From: an uncultured Clostridia bacterium
GTDB taxonomy: Bacteria; Bacillota; Clostridia; Oscillospirales; Acutalibacteraceae
NCBI GenBank assembly: GCA_944384825.1
Contig: CALWUT010000006.1
Location: 62,001 to 126,000 of the forward strand
Length of the DNA: 64,000 nt
Reading direction: 5' to 3'
Shown here: positions 29,803-37,908 of the stretch, piece after piece
Numbering within the stretch: the stretch's first letter is position 1
How the letters are laid out: each line of letters begins with the position of its first letter
Notes under the pieces: model-generated
Database searches by the model: none
What the model was told of the DNA's origin: nothing
What the model saw: only the letters and a program-made list of their open reading frames with translations
Program-made: the position numbers and the translations under genes

Positions 29803-30004
29803 AACCTCCTAAAATATTTTATTTATCCTAAGCGCTAAAAGTATATAATGCTATGTACATAAACAAAACATCATATCCATATATTTGTAATAGCACTGAC
29901 CCCTAGACTAGTAGTCTACAATAAGGACGCTTTAAAGTCAATAAGCAGTAAACTATACTAAAATATTATTTTAGATTACAAATTTTATAAGGACGTGAAT
30001 TATT

Positions 30005-31033
30005 ATGAATAAAAAATGGAATTTTAAAAAAAAGATTTTACTTTTAAGTATAATGTTTTTATCAATGGTTCTTATACCCCTTTTGTCGGTTTATGGTAAG
30101 AAAAGTAATCTCTGTTTAAAAAGTCCGATTTTAGAAAATGCCGAGCTAAAAAAATCTATCAAATCTGACGATTGTTTTTGCGTACTGGATGAAGCTACAA
30201 ATAAAATTGTTAAAATACCTGATAAAGAGTTTCTGTGCGGAGTAGTAGCTTCAGAAATGCCTGCTTTATTTGAAGAAGAAGCTTTAAAAGCTCAAGCTGT
30301 AGCTTCATATACTTATTTTTGCAGAGAAAGAAATAAATTTAAAAATCTTAAAAATCCGGATAGAAAATACGAATTTACTGTGGATTCATGCAAAGGACTC
30401 AATTATATCAGCAAAGAACAAATGAAAATAAGATGGGGAAATAACTTTGAAAAGTTTTATAGTAAAATAGAGAAATGCGTAAGTGAGGTTTTTCCGGAAG
30501 TTATAGAAAATGACGGAGATTTAATACTGGCAGCTTATCATGCTATTTCATCAGGAGAAACCGAAAAATCAGAGGATGTGTTTGGCGGCGATCTTAATTA
30601 TCTTACAAACGTAGAAAGTCCCGGCGATAAACTTGCAAAAGGATACGAGTCTAAAGCGGAAGTTCCTCTTGAAATATTTAAGGAAAAAATATTAAAAGAA
30701 TACAAAGAATGCAAATTTGGCGATAATCCTTCCGATTGGATAAAAGACTTATCACGTACTCAAGGAGGAATGGTAAAAGGTATAACAATAGGATCTTACA
30801 AAACGACCGGTAACCAAGTTAGAAATATGTTTGATTTAAGATCTGCCGATTTTGAGATATTTTACGACAGTCAGGAACGTAAATTTATTTTTACAGTATA
30901 TGGATATGGTCACGGCGTGGGAATGAGCCAAAACGGAGCACAGTATATGGCCAAACAAGGCTCAAATTATAAACAAATATTATCATGGTATTATCCTAAC
31001 ACTTCAGTTGTAAGCTTAAATAAATCAGATTGA
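30005..31033 (+). CDS. spoIID: Stage II sporulation protein D
   Basis: SpoIID is a membrane-anchored lytic transglycosylase that, with SpoIIM and SpoIIP, remodels peptidoglycan during engulfment. The 342 residues have an N-terminal helix (about 11-28), the catalytic region GVVASEMPALFEEEALKAQA (Glu near 84), and the C-terminal GYGHGVGMSQNGAQYMA motif. Some relatives are SpoIID/LytB proteins outside sporulation, but the sporulation genes in this window support the name. AAGGACG lies ahead of the start. Confidence 0.88.
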   Translation: MNKKWNFKKKILLLSIMFLSMVLIPLLSVYGKKSNLCLKSPILENAELKKSIKSDDCFCVLDEATNKIVKIPDKEFLCGVVASEMPALFEEEALKAQAVASYTYFCRERNKFKNLKNPDRKYEFTVDSCKGLNYISKEQMKIRWGNNFEKFYSKIEKCVSEVFPEVIENDGDLILAAYHAISSGETEKSEDVFGGDLNYLTNVESPGDKLAKGYESKAEVPLEIFKEKILKEYKECKFGDNPSDWIKDLSRTQGGMVKGITIGSYKTTGNQVRNMFDLRSADFEIFYDSQERKFIFTVYGYGHGVGMSQNGAQYMAKQGSNYKQILSWYYPNTSVVSLNKSD

Positions 31034-31077
31034 AGTTATACTCCGGTATGATATAATTATAGGGAGGTGAAATCAAA

Positions 31078-31731
31078 ATGTGGTTTTTACAGCAGGGACT
31101 AACATTTCAAAGTTTGTTAGCAAGAATATTTGCAATATTAGTAATAGTATTTCTAGTACTTCCTTTTCACGAATACGTTCGCTCTTTAGTAGCTTACAAA
31201 CTTGGAGACGAAACGCCTAAACTTTTAGGACGTCTTACAATTAATCCTTTAGTCCACTTTTCAGGTTTAGGAGCTGTATGTTTGCTCCTTTTTGATTTTG
31301 GATGGGCAAAGCATGTTCCTATAAATACAAGAAATCTGAATAATCATAAACGAGATATTGCTTTAATAGGCATTTCTGGCCCTATTTCATACGTATTGGC
31401 AGCAATTGTAGGAGGATTGCTTTTAAATTTTGTACCTTTCACGCAAATGACTAACTTCACAAAAGGAATCAGTCAATTCATTTTTTACTATATCTCTATT
31501 AATATTTCTTTGGCGGTATTTAACTTAATTCCTCTGGCTCCTCTGGATGGTTTTTTAATTATGGAAGCCTTTATTCCACAAAAGTTTATGGAAAAATATT
31601 ACAAAAACTCTCATATAATTTCTTGTATAATTATCGTGCTTTTATTTTTTGGATTCTTTAATCACTCAATTGTATTTTTGGAAAGGTCTTTGTATAACTT
31701 TGTAGTAAAAATTACTCATATATCTTTTTAG
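31078..31731 (+). CDS. Site-2-protease-like (M50) membrane protein with altered HExxH
   Basis: The 217-residue protein follows the compact YwhC/M50 pattern: early helix, LGDETPKLLGRLTINPLVHF, FGWAKHVPINTRN, GISGPISYVLAAIVGG and NLIPLAPLDG. However the zinc motif reads HEYVR (His31, Glu32, Arg35) where relatives have HExxH; the Arg codon is CGC at 31180-31182, one transition from CAC. The third ligand Asp157 (LDG) is kept. The protein may be a pseudo-protease or use another ligand. It follows spoIID by 44 bases behind a strong GGGAGG site. Confidence 0.78.
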   Translation: MWFLQQGLTFQSLLARIFAILVIVFLVLPFHEYVRSLVAYKLGDETPKLLGRLTINPLVHFSGLGAVCLLLFDFGWAKHVPINTRNLNNHKRDIALIGISGPISYVLAAIVGGLLLNFVPFTQMTNFTKGISQFIFYYISINISLAVFNLIPLAPLDGFLIMEAFIPQKFMEKYYKNSHIISCIIIVLLFFGFFNHSIVFLERSLYNFVVKITHISF

Positions 31732-31748
31732 AATTTAAGGTATAATAA

Positions 31749-31820
31749 AGTGCGATTTAGGAAACTCTAGCTTTATGATTATAACAAGACTATAAGCTTT
31801 TGTATAACCGAAATCGCGTA
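31749..31820 (+). other. Possible structured leader upstream of ytfI
   Basis: A two-stem fold is visible: GCGATTT with AAATCGC closes the segment and AGCTT with AAGCT lies inside, with GG/CC pairs between. A TATAAT box sits at 31741-31746 but without a good -35. It could be a 5' leader; no known riboswitch class fits. Confidence 0.35.
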
Positions 31821-31838
31821 AAGTTGGGATGGTTATAA

Positions 31839-32450
31839 GTGACTTTGATATACTTAATTCTCGCCTTCGTAGTAATAATTTTATTGCTCTTTTTTCTTCC
31901 TATACGTTTAACCATCGAGTACGATAAAAGCTTGAAACTTAACGTAAAAATTTTATTCTTTAAATTTTCGTTTGATTTTTCGGATGATAAATATGACTCC
32001 GAAAATTATAAACCTATAAAAAACAACAACCATAGCGGAAAAAGTCTAAATTCTGTCTTAAATACCATAAAGAAAAAAGGATTGATAAACTCTTTAAAGT
32101 TAATATTGGGTATTTTAAAAACCTCAGGAGACTTATCTTTAGAAATTTTTAAAAAAATAAACGTTAATAATTTGACTTTTCTTCTAAAATTAGGAGGTAA
32201 GGATGCAGCTTCGGTAGCTATTAAGTACGGACAAGCATGCTTTTTAATTTACTCTCTCTTCGGATATCTTATCTCCTTGAAATCTCCAGAAGTTTATAAA
32301 TTAAAGGTCGTACCCGATTTTGAATCTGAAAGCACATATTTATACTCAAAAATTACCTTGACCATAACTATGTTGAATTTATTTCAATCAGGAATAAAAT
32401 ATATTAATAGAATTAAAAATTTATTTTACATTTTGGAGGTCAAACAATGA
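31839..32450 (+). CDS. ytfI: DUF2953 family protein (YtfI-like)
   Basis: The 203-residue product has an N-terminal helix (residues 2-21) followed by FLPIRLTIEYDKSLKLNVKILFFK, the signature opening of DUF2953 proteins, and a short soluble domain. Function is unknown; in Bacillus the gene is next to ytfJ, and the same order and a 4-base overlap occur here. Start is GTG 31839 behind GGGATGG. A sporulation link is inferred from the neighbour. Confidence 0.75.
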   Translation: MTLIYLILAFVVIILLLFFLPIRLTIEYDKSLKLNVKILFFKFSFDFSDDKYDSENYKPIKNNNHSGKSLNSVLNTIKKKGLINSLKLILGILKTSGDLSLEIFKKINVNNLTFLLKLGGKDAASVAIKYGQACFLIYSLFGYLISLKSPEVYKLKVVPDFESESTYLYSKITLTITMLNLFQSGIKYINRIKNLFYILEVKQ

Positions 32451-32848
32451 ATGAAAATATTGAACGGCTCACAAACTCTACTTTAGAAAAAATAAAAGAA
32501 ATCGTAAATGCGGATACAATAATAGGAAAATCTATAACTACTCAAGATGGCACAGTAATTATACCTGTTTCAAAAGTAAGTTATGGATTCGCTTCCGGAG
32601 GATCAGATTTTTGTTCTGGAAAATCTGATGCAAAAGATATGTTCGGAGGAGGAAATGGAGCAGGCGTAAGTATAGTTCCGGTTGCATTTTTAGTAGTCTC
32701 AGGTGAAGATGTCAAACTGCTTCAAGTCGAATCATTTAGCAGTTCCATTGATAGAATTATAGCAATGGCGCCTGAAATAGTGGACAAAATAGGAAGTGCT
32801 ATAAAAAAAAGAAAAAAGTCATTTGATTCAAAAAGCTCTGAAAATTAG
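32447..32848 (+). CDS. ytfJ: GerW/YtfJ family sporulation protein
   Basis: This 133-residue protein carries the GerW core: IIGKSITTQDGTVIIPVSKVSYGFASGG, a glycine-rich stretch (GGGNGAGVSIVPVAF) and a C-terminal charged tail. Relatives are needed for normal germination of spores. The ATG overlaps the ytfI stop, behind GGAGG. Length matches the family. Confidence 0.9.
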   Translation: MNENIERLTNSTLEKIKEIVNADTIIGKSITTQDGTVIIPVSKVSYGFASGGSDFCSGKSDAKDMFGGGNGAGVSIVPVAFLVVSGEDVKLLQVESFSSSIDRIIAMAPEIVDKIGSAIKKRKKSFDSKSSEN

Positions 32849-32895
32849 CTATTTTCGCTGGCTTAAAATATAAATATTCCTAGTTGAGTAAATTA

Positions 32896-32924
32896 TTGCA
32901 TAAATTTATTATTAATGCTATACT
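32896..32924 (+). promoter_or_regulatory. Sigma-A promoter of the PspC gene
   Basis: TTGCAT at 32896-32901 and TATACT at 32919-32924 are 17 bases apart, with a start expected near 32931 and the PspC ATG at 32965. Confidence 0.75.
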
Positions 32925-32964
32925 TTTCTGGTATTTTAAATTGATAACTAGGAGGATGCGTACA

Positions 32965-33153
32965 ATGAATAAGAAGTTAACTACTTCTAAATCAGATAAA
33001 AAAATATTTGGAGTGTGCGGAGGAATTGCAGAGCATTTTGATATAGACTCTTCATTGGTGAGAGTAGCATGGATCTTAGCTTCCTTTTGCTGTGGAATTG
33101 GAGTACTTGCCTATTTGGCATGTGCATTGGTAATGCCTAAACCCGAAAACTGA
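32965..33153 (+). CDS. PspC domain protein
   Basis: The 62-residue protein is a single PspC domain: SDKKIFGVCGGIAEHFDIDSS followed by a helical membrane segment (about residues 33-55) and VMPKPEN. PspC proteins act in envelope-stress responses. I use the ATG at 32965 because AGGAGG is nine bases upstream and the promoter above would start transcription only 34 bases before it; the frame is open further upstream but that part precedes the transcript. Confidence 0.9.
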   Translation: MNKKLTTSKSDKKIFGVCGGIAEHFDIDSSLVRVAWILASFCCGIGVLAYLACALVMPKPEN

Positions 33154-33189
33154 TATATAAATTTGTTAGGTAGAATAATTTAAGACAAA

Positions 33190-33436
33190 TGTCCGCAAGT
33201 AATTTTTGTGGGCATTTATTAAGATACTCTGATGGGGAGTATTTTTTCTCAAATCTTTAAGTTCATCCCAATTCAACTTATCATCAATTTGGCTTTTTAT
33301 TTTTGCCATCTTCTTTGTATTTTTCATGGAATCATATAGTACAGATTCATTGCTATTATCCTCTACTTTATATGGTTTACCCTTTAATATTCCGGCACTA
33401 AATGTGTAACCTCCTGAAATTTTGTTAGTAAATTTT
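33190..33436 (-). pseudogene. Start-less reading frame after prmC
   Basis: Directly after prmC on the - strand an open frame of about 80 codons reads SGGYTFSAGILKGKPYKVED, then NESVLYDSMKNTKKMAKIKS and on to a stop near 33190. It has no usable start near its AGGAGGT; the first in-frame ATG is about 40 codons in. It looks like the end of a gene whose front was lost, though chance cannot be excluded. Confidence 0.35.
33224..33247 (+). terminator. Intrinsic terminator after the PspC gene
   Basis: ATACTC pairs with GAGTAT across a short loop and is followed by TTTTTT. Confidence 0.7.
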
Positions 33437-34291
33437 CTAAAAACTTTTTATTCCCATTATTGCTCTTTTTATTCCATTTATATCTTCTTTAAAAGTAATG
33501 GATTCAAATCCTTGGTTCAACATTATTTTCTTAACGTTATAAAACTGTCCTTTGCCTATTTCAAAAGCTATCATTCCGCCCGGTTTAAGTTTAGAATTCC
33601 ATAGTTTACATATATTTTTGTAAAAATAAATCCCGTCCCTACCTCCATCTAACGCCATTTTAGGTTCAAATAGTACTTCTTTTTGAAGCAGCGGAAGCTC
33701 TTCGTTCTTTATATAAGGTGGATTTGATACTATACAGTCAAAGAATGAATCCTCAAATTCTTTAAAATCAGTTAAGACATTTTTTTTCATAGGTATAATA
33801 TTACTGTTATGTTTATCTAAGTTTCTACAAAGAAATTCATAAGCTGTATCGGATTTTTCCAAAGCATATATAATCGAATTTTTATTAAGATTTTTTTCAA
33901 GAGCAAGTGCGATGCATCCGCTTCCGCTGCATAAATCTATTATTTTAATATCTGATTTATTTTTAAAATTAGATATTATTTCATTTACTATTACGCTTGT
34001 ATCTTCCCTGGGAATTAAAACTCCTTGTCCGACTTCTAATTTTAATCCCATAAATTCCCAATTACCTATAATGTATTGAAGAGGAATATGTTTTAAACGT
34101 AAACTAATAGCGTTTAAAACCTTTTGAACTTCTTCTTGATTCAGTTTTTTTTCTTTATTTAAGATTAAATCTTTTGTTTTTACTCCCAGAAATATATCCA
34201 AAATAATTTTAATTTCCGAGTCTTCAACATTATTTGCAGAAGAATCTTTTAAAATCAATTTACAATGGTTGTATAATTCTCCAAGCGTCAT
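33437..34291 (-). CDS. prmC: Peptide chain release factor N5-glutamine methyltransferase
   Basis: PrmC methylates the GGQ glutamine of release factors RF1 and RF2. The 284 residues hold the SAM-binding IIDLCSGSGCIALALEK (near 110-126) and the hallmark NPPYI (near 188). Length and the N-terminal helical domain are typical. The gene starts four bases after the histidine kinase stop, so it belongs to the same operon; in many Firmicutes prmC instead follows prfA, which is not here. Confidence 0.94.
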   Translation of the reverse strand: MTLGELYNHCKLILKDSSANNVEDSEIKIILDIFLGVKTKDLILNKEKKLNQEEVQKVLNAISLRLKHIPLQYIIGNWEFMGLKLEVGQGVLIPREDTSVIVNEIISNFKNKSDIKIIDLCSGSGCIALALEKNLNKNSIIYALEKSDTAYEFLCRNLDKHNSNIIPMKKNVLTDFKEFEDSFFDCIVSNPPYIKNEELPLLQKEVLFEPKMALDGGRDGIYFYKNICKLWNSKLKPGGMIAFEIGKGQFYNVKKIMLNQGFESITFKEDINGIKRAIMGIKSF

Positions 34292-34295
34292 GTAT

Positions 34296-35765
34296 TTACG
34301 TCTCTCCTTCGCGATTTTGTAAACTTGGATCTTCCCAAATCGGTATACTAACGTTTACAGTAGTTCCGAATCCTTCTTCACTAATTATATTTAATTCTCC
34401 ACCATGTAAGGTAACCAGCTCTTCGACTATTGCAAGTCCTATTCCTGAGCCTTTTTGAAGATAGTTAGCTTTATAAAATTTCTTAGTTACATTTGGAAGG
34501 TGTTCAATAGGTATTCCGCATCCATTATCTGTGACTTGTATATTTGCTTTTTTATCCTTTTCACTTACGCTTACGCTTATACCTCCGCCCTCAGAAGTAT
34601 ATTTAAGAGCATTATCTAAAATGTTTATAAATATCTGTTTTAAACGGTTCCTATCCCCCATTACGGCAGAAATCATTTTAGGCTCGTTATATATTAGAGT
34701 TTTCTTTTCGTTTTCAGCTCTATTTTTAAACATATATACTGCTTCACCAAGTTCAGCAAGTATATCAATTTTTTCTTTGACTAAGTTAACTCTTTTTTCC
34801 TTTATACTCGAAAAATCAAGCATGCTTTCTACTATCCAAGAAAGTCTTCCTGCTTCCCGAACTATTGTATCCAGTCCTTTTTTAATTGTAGCGGGATCCG
34901 AATCACAAATTTGCATAGTCTCCGCCCAGCCTTTTATGGCAGTAAGCGGAGTTCTTAATTCGTGTGACACAGAAGAAATAAAGTCATTTTTTAATTTTTC
35001 CGACTCTTTAAGCTCTTTAGCCATGTAATTTATAGTATCGCTTAATTCCCCTATTTCATCATCATATTTTTTTTCAATTCTTGTATCAAAATCCCCCTGA
35101 GCTATAAGCTTTGATTTACTGCAAATATCGCTAATAGGATTTATTATGGAATTTATAAAATAAGTGTTAGACATCGTCATAAATACCGCAACCATCACTT
35201 CTAAAATTATTAGTATGGTTAACCCCAAAATCGTACGTAAAAATAAATGTTCCATTGAAACTATATACCTTACTGCTCCTAAATATCCTCCATTGCTGTC
35301 ATATGCACATTTACTAACAGCCATTATCTTTTCACCGGTTAAACTCGTCCCTTTCCACACTCCTATTCCATCAGTTGAGCTTTTAGCTTGCCAATAATCT
35401 TGAGGTGTTTCTTCATCAGATGGTAAAAAACCTACAGAAGTCAATAAAATTTCATCATTTTCATCAAATATCATGAGCTGTACTGAATTTTTATCCTTAA
35501 AGCTTTCTACAAATTCTAAAGCAGTATATGTAAAATCTTTTTTATCTCCTTCTTTGCAATTTTTAAAAGCTCTACTTACTTCATTAGAACGTCCTATTAA
35601 ATTTTCTTGAACTGAATTAAAAAAATATCCGTACAGTAAAAAACCGAAACATATAATCAGTAATGTAAAAATTCCAACACCAAATCCAAGATTATTAACT
35701 ATCCAGCGCTTTTTTATTCCCTTAACTTTTATATGAGGTTTAACTTTCAAACTCAATTTTCCCAT
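34296..35765 (-). CDS. Sensor histidine kinase
   Basis: The 489-residue kinase has two membrane helices (about residues 23-50 and 180-205) bracketing an extracytoplasmic sensor domain, then a HAMP linker, the phospho-acceptor SSVSHELRTPLTAIKGW and the ATPase boxes NILDNALKYT, DNGCGIP and GSGIGLAIV. I choose ATG 35765 over the upstream TTG (35783) because it is behind GGGG at eight bases. It overlaps the response-regulator gene by 13 bases, so the pair is co-translated. The signal is unknown. Confidence 0.93.
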   Translation of the reverse strand: MGKLSLKVKPHIKVKGIKKRWIVNNLGFGVGIFTLLIICFGFLLYGYFFNSVQENLIGRSNEVSRAFKNCKEGDKKDFTYTALEFVESFKDKNSVQLMIFDENDEILLTSVGFLPSDEETPQDYWQAKSSTDGIGVWKGTSLTGEKIMAVSKCAYDSNGGYLGAVRYIVSMEHLFLRTILGLTILIILEVMVAVFMTMSNTYFINSIINPISDICSKSKLIAQGDFDTRIEKKYDDEIGELSDTINYMAKELKESEKLKNDFISSVSHELRTPLTAIKGWAETMQICDSDPATIKKGLDTIVREAGRLSWIVESMLDFSSIKEKRVNLVKEKIDILAELGEAVYMFKNRAENEKKTLIYNEPKMISAVMGDRNRLKQIFINILDNALKYTSEGGGISVSVSEKDKKANIQVTDNGCGIPIEHLPNVTKKFYKANYLQKGSGIGLAIVEELVTLHGGELNIISEEGFGTTVNVSIPIWEDPSLQNREGET

Positions 35766-36454
35766 TTGTACCCCATTCCCCAAACGGTAATTATATGCTT
35801 AGGAAGTGAAGGATCATCTTCTATTTTCATTCTTAGCCTTCTTATGTTAACATCAACTATTTTTTCTTCGCCGGTTCTTGACTTTCCCCATACTTGGTGA
35901 AATATTTGACTTCTGCTTAAAACTGTACCCGGATTAGAAAAAAAGTACTCCATAATTTGAAATTCAACTTGCGTAAGTTCTATTATTTTCCCTCTTTTTT
36001 TAAGAGCTCTATTTCTAAGATTCAAAACAAATTCTCCAAATTTTATTTCCTCTTTGAATTTATTTTCCAGCCTCATCATGTTTAACGCTACTCTTCTATA
36101 AAGCGCATCTACTCTGGCCACAAGCTCGGAAGGACTGAAAGGTTTAGTGATATAATCGTCCGCGCCAAACATTAAACCGCTTATTTTATCTATTTCCTGA
36201 GTCTTGGCAGTTAGTAAAATTATACCTATTGTACTGCTTTTCCTGCGAAGTTCTTTACAAACTTTTATTCCATCTATACCGGGAAGCATTATGTCAAGAA
36301 CTGCTAAATCAAAATCTCCATTATAACAATCAAACATCTCTAACGCTTTTTCACCGGTATCAGTTTCTACAACTTCATATCCGGATCTTTCCAGATTGAT
36401 TACCTCAAATTCTCTAATAGCTGCTTCATCCTCAGCAATTAATACTCGTTTCAT
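35753..36454 (-). CDS. OmpR/PhoB-family response regulator
   Basis: The 233-residue regulator has a receiver domain (IAEDEAAIREFE, phospho-acceptor in DLAVLDIMLPGIDG, Lys in FSPSELVARVDAL) and a winged-helix DNA-binding domain (LTQVEFQIMEYFFSNPG, GKSRTGEEKIVDVNIRRLR). Start is ATG 36454 with AAGGA nine bases before; the frame's earlier ATG (36487) would add 11 residues with no ribosome site. It precedes the kinase gene in one operon and follows a lipoprotein gene. Confidence 0.95.
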   Translation of the reverse strand: MKRVLIAEDEAAIREFEVINLERSGYEVVETDTGEKALEMFDCYNGDFDLAVLDIMLPGIDGIKVCKELRRKSSTIGIILLTAKTQEIDKISGLMFGADDYITKPFSPSELVARVDALYRRVALNMMRLENKFKEEIKFGEFVLNLRNRALKKRGKIIELTQVEFQIMEYFFSNPGTVLSRSQIFHQVWGKSRTGEEKIVDVNIRRLRMKIEDDPSLPKHIITVWGMGYKWEN

Positions 36455-36508
36455 TAAATCAATTCCTTCTTTAATAATATTTAACATAGTATGTAAAGTT
36501 TATATTAC

Positions 36509-37018
36509 TTAATAATCCAACTTTACTATTCCGCTTTCATCATAAGAATAAATACTAACTTGCAAAGAAGAATCTTTATTAACAGAAAAGGGATATATTA
36601 AAATTTCATTTTTACCGTCATTATTTATATCTTTAATCTGAATTTTTTCAATGCTTAAAGTCTTACTTAATATTTCACCTACTGCTTTATAATGGTTATT
36701 TTCCTTAAATATGAAAACAATATGTAAAGTCTGAGAGTCGCTTATGGATTGGCAAAAAGCTATTATGAAAGAATTTGCGTTATCGCCCCATTCATCTTCA
36801 AATAATGCACAGTATCTGTCGTTAACTTCACAATGTTTCCAGACTATTTCATCTCCGATATAACTAGTAAGAACATTTTTAATTTCCTTCTGAGCTTTTG
36901 TCAGCTTAGGTGCTTTCATCAAACCTTCAGTACTAAAAAAACTTTTATTGGTACATCCTGATAGTAATAACAAACTTCCAAAGCTTAATATTATCAGACC
37001 TATAAGATTGCATTTCAA
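36509..37018 (-). CDS. Lipoprotein upstream of the two-component system
   Basis: The 169 residues start with a lipobox (LLLSGC, Cys near 22). The mature part has a DINNDGKNEILIY motif, an FG-GAP/VCBS-like acidic loop that may hold calcium, also found in the lipoprotein at 11806-12681. It lies 54 bases ahead of the response regulator on the same strand, so it is probably the first gene of the lipoprotein-regulator-kinase-prmC operon and could be an accessory sensor. AGGAGG precedes its ATG. Confidence 0.75.
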   Translation of the reverse strand: MKCNLIGLIILSFGSLLLLSGCTNKSFFSTEGLMKAPKLTKAQKEIKNVLTSYIGDEIVWKHCEVNDRYCALFEDEWGDNANSFIIAFCQSISDSQTLHIVFIFKENNHYKAVGEILSKTLSIEKIQIKDINNDGKNEILIYPFSVNKDSSLQVSIYSYDESGIVKLDY

Positions 37019-37133
37019 GTTTTATCCTCCTAAGAATTTATCCAAATTGAAAGCAGTTTACTTTAAAAATTATACCATATTTTTACTAACTTTAAAAGAA
37101 TACTAAATAACTCTCTCAGCTGTTATTTTTACA

Positions 37134-37162
37134 TTGACATATTGTACGATTAGATATATTAT
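37134..37162 (+). promoter_or_regulatory. Sigma-A promoter of the CIS-tube gene
   Basis: TTGACA at 37134-37139 and TATTAT at 37157-37162 are 17 bases apart; the ATG is 58 bases downstream of the -10. Confidence 0.8.
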
Positions 37163-37219
37163 ATACATAAAAAGTTATAATATTATACTAAAACTTGTAA
37201 TAAGGAAAGGATAGTAATT

Positions 37220-37882
37220 ATGAGTAATTATCGCACAGGAGTGTTAAACGATTTTAGTACGGTGTCTAAAGCAAAATTCTATGTTCTAGAATCCAAAGGA
37301 AATAATCTTATCCTCAAAGATACACTACCTGTACAAATTAATCCGAGTGAATTTAGACTTGAATGTAAGTCTAATATGTTTATGCTCGAAGGATTAAAAC
37401 AGAATACTAATCCTCTTTTAGGGACAGGAGGAATACCGTTAGTAAAAAGAAAAAGAACTCGCAGTCTGGAGGATATTGATATTCCACTCAGATTTGATAT
37501 ATACGATGAATATAACGTTCGAACTTTAGAGGGAGTTGACGTTATTACTACTGACATGTCTCTTACAAATGAAAAATTAACCAGTCTGCCTAATCTTATA
37601 AAGTGCTGGAAGGAAGGTAATTATGTAAAATTTATGTGGGGTAAAATAGACTATTTTGGAATTATATCCAATATATCTGGTACCTATTCCGCGTTTTCGC
37701 GTTGGGGAGATCCTTTAAAATGCGACGCAACTGTCACTCTAAGCGAGCAGCCAATAGATTCGGCAGATGGCGGCGGCATAATGACAAGTATTAATGCTGC
37801 ACTTAAGCAAATAAAAGTTAAAGAAGCAGCACTAAAAGCAATTGATGTAGCTACGCTTGCTGCTTCTAAAGCATTAAGATAA
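37220..37882 (+). CDS. Contractile injection system tube/baseplate adaptor (CIS_tube-like)
   Basis: The 220-residue protein follows the CIS_tube (Afp7/gp53-like) pattern: an opening strand KAKFYVLES, the INPSEF motif (near residue 41), a long middle with RSLEDIDIPLRFDIYD, then NLIKCWKEGNYVKFMWG and DYFGIISNISGTYS before a final strand with CDATVTLSEQP. In phage-like contractile injection systems this protein joins the tube end to the baseplate. No sheath, spike, baseplate or ATPase genes occur nearby, so it is an orphan here. It has its own strong promoter and is followed by the coiled-coil gene. Confidence 0.7.
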   Translation: MSNYRTGVLNDFSTVSKAKFYVLESKGNNLILKDTLPVQINPSEFRLECKSNMFMLEGLKQNTNPLLGTGGIPLVKRKRTRSLEDIDIPLRFDIYDEYNVRTLEGVDVITTDMSLTNEKLTSLPNLIKCWKEGNYVKFMWGKIDYFGIISNISGTYSAFSRWGDPLKCDATVTLSEQPIDSADGGGIMTSINAALKQIKVKEAALKAIDVATLAASKALR

Positions 37883-37908
37883 ATGTTAATTAAAAGGAGC
37901 AATTTAAT

